Numbered from the stretch's first letter, positions 25,419 through 35,499 are shown. The stretch is 41,261 nucleotides of DNA from Propionibacteriaceae bacterium (GCA_031261485.1 JAISJO010000071.1:1-41261); one strand, 5' to 3'. Translations and numbers: made by a program. Notes: generated by a model not told the origin, from the sequence alone.

Positions 25419-26189
25419 TCACAGAACGTAGTCGGCGTCATCCTCGACTCGGGGAACGTCGCGGTCCCTCATCGGGGCCGGTGTGCCCGGACCCTCGTGA
25501 GCAGGAACCGTCTCGCTGACGTGCAGTTCGCCTTGTGGGCTGAGCAAGGTTTTCAGACCCTGTTCCGCGTCCTTTGGAGCGATGAACAGCAGTTCGTCTC
25601 CGGCTTCCAAAACCACGTCCTTTTCTGGAGGCAGTCCTCGGCCACCACGAATGAGAGCAACAAGGATAGAGTGTTCAGGCCAGTGAATATCGCCCAGACT
25701 CTTGGTGACACAGGGCGAGTCCTCGGGCAAGGTCATCTCCACCAAGTCAGTGTCGGACCTTCTGAAGGAGAACAAACGCACAAGGTCACCGACCGTCACG
25801 GCTTCTTCGGCCAAAGCAGTCATGATGCGTGGGGCAGACACCGCCACATCGACTCCCCAGACATCGTCGAAGAGCCATTCATTGCCCGGATGGTTGACTC
25901 GCCCCACTGTGCGAGGAACTCCGAACTCAGTCTTCGCCAAGAGCGAGTGGACGAGATTGACCTTGTCATCACCGGTGGCGGCGATGGCCACGTCGCAGGT
26001 CTCCAGGTGAGCCTCGGTGAGGGACCCGAGTTCGCAAGCGTCGGCTAGGAGCCACTCGGCTTGGGGGACGGAGTCCTTCTTGATGGCAGACGGTTCTTTT
26101 TCGATGAGGAGGACGTGGTGGCCGTTGCTGATGAGGTCACGAGCGATAAAACGCCCAACATTGCCCGCTCCTGCGATAGAAACTCTCAT
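25419..26189 (-). CDS. trkA: TrkA-type potassium uptake regulator (RCK_N/RCK_C)
   Basis: Cytosolic gating subunit of a Trk/Ktr-type K+ channel. The N-terminal Rossmann fold starts MRVSIAGAGNVGRFIARDL, with the acidic residue IEKE ending strand 2 as in NAD(H)-binding members. Segments VAIAATGDDKVNLVHSLLAK and GVPRTVGRVNHP follow. The C-terminal RCK_C part includes GLPPEKDVVLEAGDELLFIA. The extra C-terminal tail after residue ~225 is acidic and Pro-rich. At 256 residues it is the second of two tandem trkA-like genes separated by 28 bases, probably one operon and a heteromeric or paired regulator. The membrane channel is not in the window. Confidence 0.9.
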   Translation of the reverse strand: MRVSIAGAGNVGRFIARDLISNGHHVLLIEKEPSAIKKDSVPQAEWLLADACELGSLTEAHLETCDVAIAATGDDKVNLVHSLLAKTEFGVPRTVGRVNHPGNEWLFDDVWGVDVAVSAPRIMTALAEEAVTVGDLVRLFSFRRSDTDLVEMTLPEDSPCVTKSLGDIHWPEHSILVALIRGGRGLPPEKDVVLEAGDELLFIAPKDAEQGLKTLLSPQGELHVSETVPAHEGPGTPAPMRDRDVPRVEDDADYVL

Positions 26190-26217
26190 TTTGTCTCTCT
26201 TTTCTTGGGTCGGGTCG

Positions 26218-26880
26218 TCACTTGGTCGCAGGCACGGAGGCCAGTCGGGCCCTGACCTCGTCCATGTTGGCGGTCGAGACCATGGCGTACACGATGTCGT
26301 GGTCTTGGAGGACTGTGGAGTCTGTCGTCGGGATCCCAGTGCCGAAACGCCCCAGAGCAGGGATGGGAGTGCTGACGGCTTTCTCTATGGCGCGGATGGG
26401 CATTCCGATCCACGCCTGGTCATAGGACAAGGACATGAGTCTCACCGAACCGGAGGGGTCACGCCACAAAGAATCTGTTCCGATGTCGGTCAGTTTGCCC
26501 AGGATTTGCTCGGTGGACCATCTGACGGTGGCGACCGTGGGGATGCCGAGTCGTTCGTACACCTGTGCTCGGGCGGGGTCGTAGATGCGGGCAACCACTG
26601 TGGTCACGCCGAAGGATTCTCGCGCCACGCGAGCACCCAAGATATTGGAATTGTCGCCATCAGTGACAGCCGCGAAACCATCGGCTTTCTTGATGCCCGC
26701 CTCGATGAGGACGTCGCGGTCGAATCCCACACCCTTGACCGTCGTTCCATGGAAAGAGGCTCCCAGACGGCGGAAAGAATCAGCATTGACGTCGATGACG
26801 GCCACTGACATTCCACGCTTCTCCAAGGCGCGAGCCAAGCCTGACCCCACGCGCCCGCAGCCCATAATCACGTAATGCAT
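26218..26880 (-). CDS. trkA: TrkA-type potassium uptake regulator, first of a tandem pair
   Basis: A 220-residue RCK protein with the Gly-rich nucleotide motif MGCGRVGSGLARALEKRG, the acidic VIDVNADSFRRLG, and DGFAAVTDGDNSNILGARVAR. The C-terminal RCK_C domain ends DHDIVYAMVSTANMDEVRARL. GAGGAG lies five bases before the ATG. This gene comes first in transcription order, and the second trkA starts 28 bases after its stop. Such pairs are known as CeoB/CeoC in mycobacteria. The amino-acid permease gene often found after the pair in other actinobacteria is absent. It is divergent from the methyltransferase gene. Confidence 0.9.
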   Translation of the reverse strand: MHYVIMGCGRVGSGLARALEKRGMSVAVIDVNADSFRRLGASFHGTTVKGVGFDRDVLIEAGIKKADGFAAVTDGDNSNILGARVARESFGVTTVVARIYDPARAQVYERLGIPTVATVRWSTEQILGKLTDIGTDSLWRDPSGSVRLMSLSYDQAWIGMPIRAIEKAVSTPIPALGRFGTGIPTTDSTVLQDHDIVYAMVSTANMDEVRARLASVPATK

Positions 26881-26985
26881 TGCGCTCCTCGGTGTGCCCC
26901 ATGTTGGCCTGAGTTGGGGGACACGCCCCTAGATTACCGTAGAGCGGTGGCGCATTGCGGCTCACGGGTGTGAGAAGGTTGATTC

Positions 26986-28203
26986 ATGGTCTTGGAATTG
27001 TCGCCCACGGATGTCGCCCACGGGGGCTATGCCGTGGCGCGCCACGACGGAATGGTCATTTTCGTGTCCGGGGCGATACCGGGAGAACGAGTGCTCGCGG
27101 AGATTACCGGCAAACGCTCCAAGTTGTGGTTCGCCCGGACCGTCGAAGTCGTGGACCCTTCGCCCGACCGGGTGCCCCATGTCTGGAGTCTGGCCGAACG
27201 CACCGGCATCGGGGGGGTGGACCTGGGGCATGTGAGTCTGGGGGCGAGCAGGCGTTGGAAGGCGCGCGTCGTGGAGGGACAACTTGCCAGGATTGGGCAC
27301 GTCGACGTCCCCGAGGGCTTCGCCGTGGAGTCGGTGGGTGACGATGAAACACGCGATGGATTGGCATGGCGCACCCGTATCACCCTCGTGACTGATGAGG
27401 CTGGTCGTCTGGGGATGCACCCGCCCAAGTCCCATGATGTGGTGCCGGTGACGGACATGCCCATCGCGCATGAGGATATCCAAGACGTGCTTGCACGGGA
27501 CCTGGGCGGGGGTTCGACCCGGAATCGGTCCATTCCCTTCCTTGCCGACCAGCGCGTGTCCTATGTGCGCCCTAGTGTGACCACGCCTGGCGGTGAGTCT
27601 CGCGTCGTGACCGTGGTCGAGTCGCGCGGACGCAAGGGCGCGGAGCCTGTGCATGAGCAGGTCACGACCACGCACGGGACTTGGGAGTACTTCGTGTCGG
27701 CGACCGGTTTCTGGCAGGTCCACCGGGACGCGCCCTCGACGCTCGTCCAGGCTGTCCTGGATGGCGCAGGCGAGGTTGCTGGGCCGACATACGACCTGTA
27801 CTGCGGGGCCGGACTGTTCGCCGTGCCCCTGTCCGAGCGCGGGCGCGTTGTGGCAATCGAGGGGTCTGAACAGGGCGTGGCTGACTTGAAACGCAACACA
27901 CGTGGTCTCGATGTGGAGGCGTATCGCGGTGATGTGGCGAGTGTGTTGTCACGGATATCCGACACCGAGGGCGGTTTGTGGGTCCTCGATCCTCCTCGGG
28001 CAGGCGCCGGGCGTGAAACCATCGAATGGATGGTACGCATGTCGCCTGACAAGGTAATTTACGTTGCTTGTGACCCTGCCTCCCTGGCCCGTGACGTGGC
28101 TTTGTTGGGCAATCATGGCTATGAACTGGCCAACTTGCGGGCTTTCGACCTCTTTCCGCGCACCCACCATGTCGAGTGTGTGGCCGTGCTCGCCAGGCCC
28201 TAG
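26986..28203 (+). CDS. TRAM-domain class I SAM-dependent RNA (uracil-5-)methyltransferase
   Basis: A 405-residue member of the TrmA/RlmC/RlmD family that methylates C5 of a uridine in tRNA or rRNA. Residues ~1-60 form the TRAM RNA-binding domain (VAHGGYAVARHDGMVIFVSGAIPGE). SAM binding is at YDLYCGAGLFAVPL, and the catalytic part has LDPPRAGAG and the nucleophile cysteine in YVACDPASLARDVALL. No CX5CX2C iron-sulfur cluster motif is present, unlike RlmD. The exact target base cannot be read from sequence. The start ATG follows GAAGG at eight bases. It is regularly found next to the trkA pair in Actinobacteria. Confidence 0.88.
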   Translation: MVLELSPTDVAHGGYAVARHDGMVIFVSGAIPGERVLAEITGKRSKLWFARTVEVVDPSPDRVPHVWSLAERTGIGGVDLGHVSLGASRRWKARVVEGQLARIGHVDVPEGFAVESVGDDETRDGLAWRTRITLVTDEAGRLGMHPPKSHDVVPVTDMPIAHEDIQDVLARDLGGGSTRNRSIPFLADQRVSYVRPSVTTPGGESRVVTVVESRGRKGAEPVHEQVTTTHGTWEYFVSATGFWQVHRDAPSTLVQAVLDGAGEVAGPTYDLYCGAGLFAVPLSERGRVVAIEGSEQGVADLKRNTRGLDVEAYRGDVASVLSRISDTEGGLWVLDPPRAGAGRETIEWMVRMSPDKVIYVACDPASLARDVALLGNHGYELANLRAFDLFPRTHHVECVAVLARP

Positions 28204-28322
28204 GGGTTCATTGATCAACGACCTGGCTTTCGCGCAGAATCACGAAATACGTAAATCAGGGTTTCACTTCGAGAAGGTCACGGCGTGTCGTGGACGAACA
28301 TACGACTCTCCTCCCCCTCCCG

Positions 28323-28328
28323 TACAAT
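28323..28328 (+). promoter_or_regulatory. Possible -10 element (TACAAT) for acn
   Basis: TACAAT stands 42 bases before the acn ATG in a 167-base gap and would leave a ~35-base leader ending in a good GAGGAG Shine-Dalgarno sequence. No convincing -35 is seen. Confidence 0.4.
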
Positions 28329-28370
28329 TGGGGGCGACCAGATCCATCAACACTTCCTTGAGGAGACCAC

Positions 28371-30974
28371 ATGACCGAACTCAACGTGGGAGAACGAACG
28401 TACACCATTGTCTCTATTCCCGCTGAAGCTCGCGCATTACCAATGACTGTGGCCATCCTGCTGGAGAACCTGATACGTCACGAGGCGGACCCGGCTCAGA
28501 TCGAGGCTCTTCGTTCGTGGAACCCCCAGGTGAGCGACCAAGAGATTGAGTTCCATCCAGCGCGTGTGCTCATGCAGGATTTCACCGGAGTGCCCGCCCT
28601 CGTGGATTTGGCGACCATGCGCGAAGCTGTGGACGCCCGAGGCGGCGACCCGGCCAGCGTGAACCCCTCCATCCCCACCGAACTCGTCATCGACCATTCG
28701 GTGATCGCCGACGAGTTTGGCACCGCCGCTGCTTTCGGAATCAACCGCACATGGGAGTTTTCTCGGAACAAGGAAAGATACGAGTTCCTCAAGTGGGGGC
28801 AACAGGGATTCGACAATTTCAAGGTGGTGCCTCCCGACACGGGGATCGTTCACCAAGTGAACATTGAGCATTTAGCTCGTGTCGTCATGGAATCTGGCGG
28901 CGTGGCCTATCCCGACACCTGCGTGGGCACGGACTCGCACACGACCATGGTCAACGGACTCGGAGTCTTGGGTTGGGGAGTCGGTGGCATCGAGGCAGAG
29001 GCGGCCATGCTCGGTCAGCCCATCTCCATGACTGTGCCGCGTGTCATCGGGGTCCGTCTCGTGGGTGCTCTGAGACCTGGCACCACCTCGACCGACCTCG
29101 TCTTGACCATCGCCCAACGCCTGCGCGGACACGGTGTTGTGGGCTCCTTCCTTGAGTTCTTCGGCCCGTCTCTTCCCACGGTGTCCGTGGAGACCCGCGC
29201 CACCATCGCCAACATGAGCCCGGAATACGGTTCGACTGCCGTCCTGTTCCCCATCGACCAAGCCACGCTTGATTACCTGCTCCTGACCGGGCGCAGTGAA
29301 GAACACGTCGCGCTTGTCGAGGCCTACGCTCAGGCGCAAGGGCTGTGGTATGACCCGACGCGCGAAGTCGTGTACACCGAAACACTCACCATCGACCTGG
29401 GTGAAGTGCGACCGTCCATTTCGGGCCCCAAGCGGCCGCAGGACCGCATCACCCTGCATGACGCCCGCGCCGAGTTCCACCACAGTTTGCCTGCCAAGAA
29501 GGTACACACCGTGAACACGAACTTAGGCGCAATCAGTTCGGGGGTCGTCGCAGTCGCTGCCATCACGTCATGCACGAACACGTCCAACCCGGCAGTCATG
29601 ATCGCCGCCGGTCTGGTCGCCAAGAAGGCAGTCGAAAAGGGACTCACCGTTCCTGGTTGGGTCAAGACGACTCTGTCGCCGGGCTCCCAGATTGTCACCA
29701 ACTACCTTGATTCCGCCGGGCTGACGCCTTACCTCGAAAAGCTGGGTTTCTTCCTTGTGGGGTACGGCTGCGTCACCTGTATCGGCAACTCTGGCCCGCT
29801 CGTCCTTGAAGTCAAGCAGGCCGTCGATCAAGGTGTGGTCGCATGTTCGGTGCTGTCCGGCAACAGGAACTTCGAAGGACGCATCAACCCGGACGTCCGC
29901 ATGAATTACCTTGCCAGCCCGCCATTGGTCGTCGCGTACGCGCTGGCAGGAACCATGGACATCGACTTGACCACTGAGCCGATTGGGGAAGGGGTGGATG
30001 GCCCGGTGTACTTGGCCGACCTGTGGCCCTCCGAGGAGGAAATCAACCTGGCTGTCGCCACCCATGTCACACCGGACATGTTCCGTTCGCGGTATGCCGA
30101 GGTCTACCGTGGCTCGCAGGCCTGGCAGCAGTTGGAAGTGACGGCGCAAGCAGAGTATTCGTGGCCGGAATCCACGTACATCAAACGGGCCCCGTATTTC
30201 GATCAAGAGTGCTGCAGTGACCCCTTCGCGCTGACCGGCGCGCGGGTGCTCCTCCTCCTGGGCGACTCGGTGACCACCGACCATATCTCGCCTGCGGGCA
30301 ACATCAAGGCTTCGTCGCCTGCGGGGCGTTACCTCGAATCGCTCGGTGTGGTCAAAGCTGACTTCAACTCGTACGGCTCGCGTCGCGGCAACCACGAGGT
30401 CATGGCGCGCGGCACCTTCGCCAATGTGCGACTTCGCAACCTCATGGTCGACGAAGAAGGCGGTTTCACAAGGGATTTCACCAGGCTCGATGGCCCTGTC
30501 ACGACGGTATGGGACGCCGCACAGGCTTACGGGCAAGAAGGTTCTCCACTGGTCGTCATCGCCGGCAAAGAGTACGGCTCAGGCTCCTCCCGCGACTGGG
30601 CCGCCAAGGGCCCGGCCCTCTTGGGGGTCAAGGCGGTCATCGCTGTCAGCTTCGAGCGCATCCATCGGTCCAACCTGGTCGGTATGGGAATCGTGCCTTT
30701 GGAGTTCCCCGAGCACACGTCGGCGAAGACTCTGGGGCTGACAGGGGAGGAAGTCATTTCGCTGTCGGTGCCAGATTGCGCTTCAGGGGTTGGTTCTGGT
30801 GAGTTCGAGGGGCTGGCTCCTGGCCGGGTTCCGTCGACAGTCGAGGTGACCGCCACAGGTCCACAGGGCACCATTCGCTTCATGGCGCGTGTACGGGTGG
30901 ACACCCCGACCGAAGAGGCGTACCTCGCCCACGGCGGAATCCTTCCCTATGTCGTGGAGTCGCTGTCGAAGTGA
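28371..30974 (+). CDS. acn: Aconitate hydratase (AcnA/IRP1-type)
   Basis: Isomerises citrate to isocitrate through cis-aconitate in the TCA cycle, using a [4Fe-4S] cluster. Cluster ligands are Cys401 in TSCTNTSNP and Cys467 and Cys470 in [12 protein letters not shown]. Substrate segments are [23 protein letters not shown] and, in the swivel domain at the C-terminus, [15 protein letters not shown] and [20 protein letters not shown]. At 867 residues it is close to the AcnA/IRP type. GAGGAG lies five bases before the ATG. The next gene overlaps its stop by GTGA, so a small membrane protein is translated with it. Confidence 0.97.
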   Translation: MTELNVGERTYTIVSIPAEARALPMTVAILLENLIRHEADPAQIEALRSWNPQVSDQEIEFHPARVLMQDFTGVPALVDLATMREAVDARGGDPASVNPSIPTELVIDHSVIADEFGTAAAFGINRTWEFSRNKERYEFLKWGQQGFDNFKVVPPDTGIVHQVNIEHLARVVMESGGVAYPDTCVGTDSHTTMVNGLGVLGWGVGGIEAEAAMLGQPISMTVPRVIGVRLVGALRPGTTSTDLVLTIAQRLRGHGVVGSFLEFFGPSLPTVSVETRATIANMSPEYGSTAVLFPIDQATLDYLLLTGRSEEHVALVEAYAQAQGLWYDPTREVVYTETLTIDLGEVRPSISGPKRPQDRITLHDARAEFHHSLPAKKVHTVNTNLGAISSGVVAVAAITSCTNTSNPAVMIAAGLVAKKAVEKGLTVPGWVKTTLSPGSQIVTNYLDSAGLTPYLEKLGFFLVGYGCVTCIGNSGPLVLEVKQAVDQGVVACSVLSGNRNFEGRINPDVRMNYLASPPLVVAYALAGTMDIDLTTEPIGEGVDGPVYLADLWPSEEEINLAVATHVTPDMFRSRYAEVYRGSQAWQQLEVTAQAEYSWPESTYIKRAPYFDQECCSDPFALTGARVLLLLGDSVTTDHISPAGNIKASSPAGRYLESLGVVKADFNSYGSRRGNHEVMARGTFANVRLRNLMVDEEGGFTRDFTRLDGPVTTVWDAAQAYGQEGSPLVVIAGKEYGSGSSRDWAAKGPALLGVKAVIAVSFERIHRSNLVGMGIVPLEFPEHTSAKTLGLTGEEVISLSVPDCASGVGSGEFEGLAPGRVPSTVEVTATGPQGTIRFMARVRVDTPTEEAYLAHGGILPYVVESLSK

Positions 30975-31450
30975 AGACCATTGGGGAGGAGCCTTGGGGG
31001 GCGGCGCGGTTCGCCTACGCCTACCTGGCTTCGCTGCTGGCCTTTTTCGGAGCTTGTCTGGTGGCGGCCATCGCCTACCCCCTGATCGGGGCTACCGGTT
31101 TGTGTCGGGCGGACGAAGCGGGATGGTGCATGCCTGCTTCCACTGTGCTCGTGGGCTTCGCCGGTCTTGTCGGGTGCTTGTTCCTTGTTGCTCGAGTATT
31201 CCTTCTGGGATGGGAGTGGGCCCTGTGGGTGCCTGTGCTTGTTCTTGTTCTGGGCGAAATCGTGGTGGAGACGAACGTTGTCGGTCTCGCCTGGACCGGT
31301 CTGGTCATACCTGCTCTGGCTGCCTGGCTGACCTATTCCCGCCCCGACAAGAAGCCAAGTGTCAGGGCACGTCTCGTGAGGCTGATCGTGGCGGGAGTTC
31401 TCGTGCTTCAGTTCGTCGTATGGATCGTGGGTGTGGCCACGATTGGGTAA
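30971..31450 (+). CDS. Small membrane protein coupled to acn, function unknown
   Basis: A 159-residue protein with about five hydrophobic segments ([90 protein letters not shown]). Its GTG start overlaps the acn stop codon by four bases, implying translational coupling. I do not recognise a family. Two cysteines in [16 protein letters not shown] face the loop between helices 1 and 2 and could form a disulfide outside the membrane. Confidence 0.7.
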   Translation: MKTIGEEPWGAARFAYAYLASLLAFFGACLVAAIAYPLIGATGLCRADEAGWCMPASTVLVGFAGLVGCLFLVARVFLLGWEWALWVPVLVLVLGEIVVETNVVGLAWTGLVIPALAAWLTYSRPDKKPSVRARLVRLIVAGVLVLQFVVWIVGVATIG

Positions 31451-31490
31451 GTCAAGAGTGGCGAGGTTAGCTGCTTCTTCCCCGCGATAT

Positions 31491-31496
31491 TAGACT
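31491..31496 (+). promoter_or_regulatory. -10 element (TAGACT) of dxs
   Basis: TAGACT, then GGCTGC, then the ATG at 31503; no ribosome binding site. Leaderless architecture, with the same hexamer and spacing as ddl. Confidence 0.6.
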
Positions 31497-31502
31497 GGCT
31501 GC

Positions 31503-33368
31503 ATGACTTCCCTGGGCGACGTGACCTGTCCGCATGACTTGCGCGACCTCTCCGCCGCTGATTTGACCGAATTGGCCCAACAAATCAGGGCCTTCCTCAT
31601 CGAGAAGGTCTCCGCGACGGGAGGCCACCTCGGACCCAATCTCGGCGTGGTGGAACTGACCATGGCCATTCACCGGGTCTTCGATTCTCCCCAGGATCCG
31701 GTTGTCTTCGACACTGGGCACATCTCTTACGTCCACAAGATTCTCACCGGGCGACAGCGCGATTTTGCCACGCTGCGGCAGGCCGACGGGCTGTCGGGGT
31801 ACCCCAGTCGAGCCGAATCTGAGCATGACTGGATGGAGAACTCCCACGCCTCGACCGCCCTGTCATGGGGGGCCGGCCTGGCTGAAGCCTTCCGCATCAC
31901 AGGCGACCGGCACACCGTGGTCGTCGTCGTGGGGGACGGGGCTCTCACCGGCGGCATGGCGTGGGAGGCGCTGAACAATATCGCGGTTCACAAGGACTTA
32001 CACATGGTCGTCGTGGTCAATGACAACGGGCGGTCGTACACCTCGACGGTGGGTGGGCTGGCCCAACACCTGACACGATTCCGCACGGATAGGCGGTACG
32101 ACCAGACTCTCGACGTGGTGAAGGCCGTGGTTCAGAAGACCCCACTGGTCGGCATGCCTGCCTACGAATTGCTCCATGGCCTCAAAGTTGGCTTGAAGGA
32201 CATTCTTGCTCCTCAGGAGTTGTTCTCTGACTTGGGGTTGAAGTACATCGGGCCAGTGGACGGGCACGACCGCGTCGCAGTCGAGAAGGCACTCATCCAG
32301 GCCAAGAGCTATGCGCGCCCTGTCATTGTGCATTGTATGACCGAGAAAGGCAGAGGTTTCTCCGCTGCCGAATCGTGCGAGGCCGACAAGTTCCACGCCA
32401 TCGGGGCCATTGATCCCGTGACAGGCGAACCGCTGAACGGGGAGAGCGGACCGACATGGACGCGCATCTTCGCAACGGAGATGGTCGCGCTGGGCAGGGA
32501 AGACAAGAAACTCGTGGGGGTGTCCGCCGCCATGGTCGATCCTGTGGGTCTGGGGCCTTTCGAGGCAGCCTTTCCGAGTCGGGTTTTCGACGTCGGTATC
32601 GCTGAGCAACACGCGGTGGTCAGTGCGGCAGGAATGGCGATGGCGGGGCTGCATCCGGTCGTTGCCGTGTACGCGACGTTCCTCAATCGTGGGATCGATC
32701 AAATACTCATGGACGTCGGACTGCACCAGATGCCGGTGACATTTGTCCTTGACAGAGCCGGTATCACCGGGCCTGACGGGTCCAGCCACCACGGGATATG
32801 GGACTTGGCGCTGCTCACGGATGTGCCGGGCATGAGAATCGCCGCGCCGCGAGACGGGTCCACACTGCGTCGTGTCCTGCGCGAGGCGGTGGGCGATGCC
32901 GAACATCCCACGACTGTGCGTTTCCCCAAAGGTGAGGTGGCTCCCGCGACTGTGGCCATTCGCTCAGTCGACGGCGTGGACGTCTTGGTGGACGAGGACT
33001 CTCCCCAGGTGGCCATCATCGGCTATGGTCCTTTGGCGGCTTTGGCCATGGAGGTTGCTGAGGACTTGCGAGCCTTGGGTGTACGGACTCTCGTGGTGGA
33101 CCCGGTCTGGGTATGGCCACTGTCGTTGTCGCTCTTAGGGTTGGTGCGTAATTGTGCGGTCGTCGTGTCCATTGAGGACGGCGTCGATGTGGGAGGTTTG
33201 GGCGAGCATCTGGGGGCACGTTTGTCGGACGAGGGGAGCGCAGCGCGGGTTGTACGTGTGGCGGTGCCTACGATGTACATCCCCCAAGGCAGCCGCGAAA
33301 CCATCTTGGCCGACCTGGGTTTCAGCCGCGAGGCGATTGTGCCACGTGTACAAGCGGCAATGGTCTGA
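31503..33368 (+). CDS. dxs: 1-deoxy-D-xylulose-5-phosphate synthase
   Basis: First step of the non-mevalonate isoprenoid pathway: pyruvate plus glyceraldehyde 3-phosphate gives DXP, with thiamine diphosphate. The N-terminal part has GGHLGPNLGVVELT and TGHISYVHKILTGR. The ThDP/Mg motif is GDGALTGGMAWEALNNI, starting near residue 141. The central transketolase domain has DVGIAEQHAV and DRAGITGPDGSSHHG (near residue 416). At 621 residues it is of normal length. The product supplies undecaprenyl carrier, menaquinone and similar prenyl products. It is transcribed alone from its own -10 and is convergent with rnd. Confidence 0.97.
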   Translation: MTSLGDVTCPHDLRDLSAADLTELAQQIRAFLIEKVSATGGHLGPNLGVVELTMAIHRVFDSPQDPVVFDTGHISYVHKILTGRQRDFATLRQADGLSGYPSRAESEHDWMENSHASTALSWGAGLAEAFRITGDRHTVVVVVGDGALTGGMAWEALNNIAVHKDLHMVVVVNDNGRSYTSTVGGLAQHLTRFRTDRRYDQTLDVVKAVVQKTPLVGMPAYELLHGLKVGLKDILAPQELFSDLGLKYIGPVDGHDRVAVEKALIQAKSYARPVIVHCMTEKGRGFSAAESCEADKFHAIGAIDPVTGEPLNGESGPTWTRIFATEMVALGREDKKLVGVSAAMVDPVGLGPFEAAFPSRVFDVGIAEQHAVVSAAGMAMAGLHPVVAVYATFLNRGIDQILMDVGLHQMPVTFVLDRAGITGPDGSSHHGIWDLALLTDVPGMRIAAPRDGSTLRRVLREAVGDAEHPTTVRFPKGEVAPATVAIRSVDGVDVLVDEDSPQVAIIGYGPLAALAMEVAEDLRALGVRTLVVDPVWVWPLSLSLLGLVRNCAVVVSIEDGVDVGGLGEHLGARLSDEGSAARVVRVAVPTMYIPQGSRETILADLGFSREAIVPRVQAAMV

Positions 33369-33383
33369 CTTTGTTATCCCCGT

Positions 33384-33407
33384 CCTGCCTCGGCTAACCC
33401 CCACACA
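33384..33407 (+). repeat. 24-bp exact dispersed repeat, copy 2
   Basis: Identical to the minus strand of 8830-8853, starting CCTGCCTCGG and ending CCCCCACACA. Here it lies 15 bases after the dxs stop, in the gap between convergent genes. Confidence 0.7.
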
Positions 33408-33688
33408 TCCTCGGGCGGCCGCCCTGTGTGCACAACCCATCCGTAAACGTGCTCAATCAGTGCCTTTCTGACGTTTGAGGATGGGAAATGTCGCCAAAAT
33501 CGCTCGTGGGACGACATTTCCCATCCGCAACCGTCGCGGAGCGGCCCAATTGGTCCATTTGAGGATGGTTACGTATGAAGTCAAAGAAATCCACTTGGTG
33601 TGCGTGTGATTATCACCTTACGTCCACAGGAATACGGTCCTGAGGCGTGCGGACAGCCTCCGAGCAGAGCACCGCCCTTACTCGTGCA
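33408..33688. other. Intergenic stretch between convergent dxs and rnd
   Basis: About 280 bases without a convincing gene. It holds the 15-bp stem described separately and two copies of TTTGAGGATGG (33474-33484 and 33558-33568). Each copy is followed by an ATG opening a short frame: 33488-33562 (24 codons) and 33575-33643 (22 codons, beginning M-K-S-K-K-S-T-W-C-A-C). GAGG in each repeat is at Shine-Dalgarno distance, but the peptides match nothing I know. The rest shows no structure. Confidence 0.4.
33479..33526. terminator. Perfect 15-bp inverted repeat between convergent genes
   Basis: GGATGGGAAATGTCG (33479-33493) and CGACATTTCCCATCC (33512-33526) are exact inverted repeats with an 18-base loop. 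It lies between the ends of dxs and rnd, where a bidirectional terminator would be expected. There is no T-run on either side and the loop is long, so it may instead be an operator or an element relic. Confidence 0.45.
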
Positions 33689-34918
33689 CTATTCGGCGGG
33701 GTATTCCATGTCGGCCAGAGCTTGTGCGATGAGGGGGGCGACTAGGGCGGCCTGCCACGGACGTACATCCAAGTCGGCGAGTTGGGCGGACAAGGCCTCG
33801 ACGGACGTACCCACGGGCCTCCAGAGCAGGGCGCGCAGTGGTCTGGGGGAGATGAGGTTCTCCACGGGCATGGTGATTTCTTCGGCTAGGTCTTTGATGA
33901 CGGGGCGTACAACGTCCCAGCGCTGGGCGGCTTCGGGGTCGCGTTTGGCCCACATGCCGGGCGACGGCGGTCCTTCGCGGCGCACCTTCATGGGCGGGAG
34001 TTCGCTGGCGGACAAGGCCATGCCACGAGATACTGCGTCCAGCCACTGGTTGGTGTAGTTCCGCGCGATTCTGGCAGACCAGGAACCGGTCGTGAAGACC
34101 CGGCGAGAGTTGGGGAGCCCGGAGTCATCGACATGGGAAGCCACGGCCGAGATGGCCCGGTCATTGACGATTCGGTGAGGGCTGAGGTCCAAGGCGGCGG
34201 CTATCTCGTCGCGGGTCAGCCACAGTTCACGCAGGACGCCCAAGCCTCGCCGGGTGCGTACCAGGGGGATGTCGGAGGTCCGCCGCCAGGGGTTGTCGAG
34301 TGGCGTGGGTTCATACTTCAGAGCGTGCGCGAATTCCTGGCGAGCCCATTCTTCCTTGCCAGCCTGGATGAGTTCGTCCTGGAGGGCGTCTCGAAGCTCG
34401 ATGAGATACTCCACGTCGAGCCCGGCATAGGTCAACCAATCTGCGGGCAGGGGGCGAGTGGACCAGTCAGAATAACCGTGGTCTTTGGCGAGGGTCACGC
34501 CGAGCACATCCTCGACAAGAGGACCCAGCCCGACTCGTTCTCGTCCCAACAGTCGCGCAGCCAATTCGGTGTCGAACAACACGGTGGGGTTCAGGCCGGC
34601 TTCTTGCAGAGAGGGTAAGTCCTGGGTGGCCGCATGGAGTATCCATTCCTTGCCCACTACCGCCTGGTCGAGTGCTGCCATCGCCTCGGGGGAGATATCG
34701 ATGGGGTCGATGAGGTGGACGCCTGTGCTGGCGGTCTTGAGTTGGATGAGGTACGCCCGTTGCGAGTAGCGGAATCCAGCAGCGCGCTCTGTGTCAGCGG
34801 ACAGTGGGCCAGTGTCCGCCGACAAAGCGGGCAAGATGGCGGCCAGGGCCTCGTCATCGGCGATGACTGTGGGCGCGCTTGAGGCAGGGGAGGCACTAGG
34901 TGCGGTGGGTTCACTCAT
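33689..34918 (-). CDS. rnd: Ribonuclease D-like 3'-5' exoribonuclease with HRDC domain
   Basis: DEDD-family exonuclease that trims RNA 3' ends. Exo motif I is Asp42/Glu44 in SADTERAAG, motif II is in LFDTELAARLLG, and motif III is in YAGLDVEYLIELRDAL. The middle HRDC domain spans roughly residues 215-295 (TRRGLGVLRELWLTRDEIAAALDLSPHRIVND), and a C-terminal actinobacterial extension follows. At 409 residues the length suits the HRDC-type RNase D of this phylum. The ATG overlaps the DUF3000 stop by four bases, so the two are translationally coupled, a conserved actinobacterial pair. Confidence 0.9.
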   Translation of the reverse strand: MSEPTAPSASPASSAPTVIADDEALAAILPALSADTGPLSADTERAAGFRYSQRAYLIQLKTASTGVHLIDPIDISPEAMAALDQAVVGKEWILHAATQDLPSLQEAGLNPTVLFDTELAARLLGRERVGLGPLVEDVLGVTLAKDHGYSDWSTRPLPADWLTYAGLDVEYLIELRDALQDELIQAGKEEWARQEFAHALKYEPTPLDNPWRRTSDIPLVRTRRGLGVLRELWLTRDEIAAALDLSPHRIVNDRAISAVASHVDDSGLPNSRRVFTTGSWSARIARNYTNQWLDAVSRGMALSASELPPMKVRREGPPSPGMWAKRDPEAAQRWDVVRPVIKDLAEEITMPVENLISPRPLRALLWRPVGTSVEALSAQLADLDVRPWQAALVAPLIAQALADMEYPAE

Positions 34919-35499
34919 CGGCGGGCGGCGATCCTGTGGTTGAGGGAGATGACTTCATTATCAGCGGGCAGTCCGCACACTTCGCGCAGAAGAACCTGCC
35001 AGGCCGCCACATGGTCAGTGAAGGGGTGGCTGGGGTCCAAAAGTGGGGTCCACGAGGCACGTATTTCAATCTCGGAGGTGGCTTGGCGGTCCTCGATGCC
35101 GCCGAAGGGAGTGGAGGCTGTGGTCGTTACTGTCCCCGAGGCTGCCACGTATTTCGCTCCGCGCGATTCAAGCGCGTCCATGAGCCACGACCATCCCACT
35201 TGGGCGAGGAAAGGGTCCTCGACCATGTCGGGGGACACGTCCGCGCGGGCGAAGGTGACGCAACGGAAATCACCTTGCCAGGCCTCGTTTCCGTCCGGTT
35301 CGTGAAGGAGGATGAGTCGGCCTGAGCCCACTGGCTCACCGCCCTCCAGCACATCGGCGTCCAATGCGGCTGTGTGTGCGGCTAGTTTGGCTGGGGGCTC
35401 CAGTTCGGCGACAAGGATGCGCGGGTCCCAGTCGAACTGGCTGAGGTCATGTACGGCCAGAGCAAACGATTGCGGCAGGATGCCGATTTGTGTGGCCAT
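34915..35499 (-). CDS. DUF3000 protein
   Basis: A 194-residue protein of the actinobacterial DUF3000 family. Conserved segments are RILVAELEPPAKLAAHTAALDADV, GRLILLHEPDGNEAWQGDFRCVTFARADV and IEIRASWTPL. There is no membrane segment and no known catalytic motif; the function is unknown. It is the promoter-proximal gene of a two-gene unit with rnd, and dxs-rnd-DUF3000 order is common in related genomes as I recall. The ATG at 35499 is set by a -10 six bases upstream. Confidence 0.9.
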   Translation of the reverse strand: MATQIGILPQSFALAVHDLSQFDWDPRILVAELEPPAKLAAHTAALDADVLEGGEPVGSGRLILLHEPDGNEAWQGDFRCVTFARADVSPDMVEDPFLAQVGWSWLMDALESRGAKYVAASGTVTTTASTPFGGIEDRQATSEIEIRASWTPLLDPSHPFTDHVAAWQVLLREVCGLPADNEVISLNHRIAARR

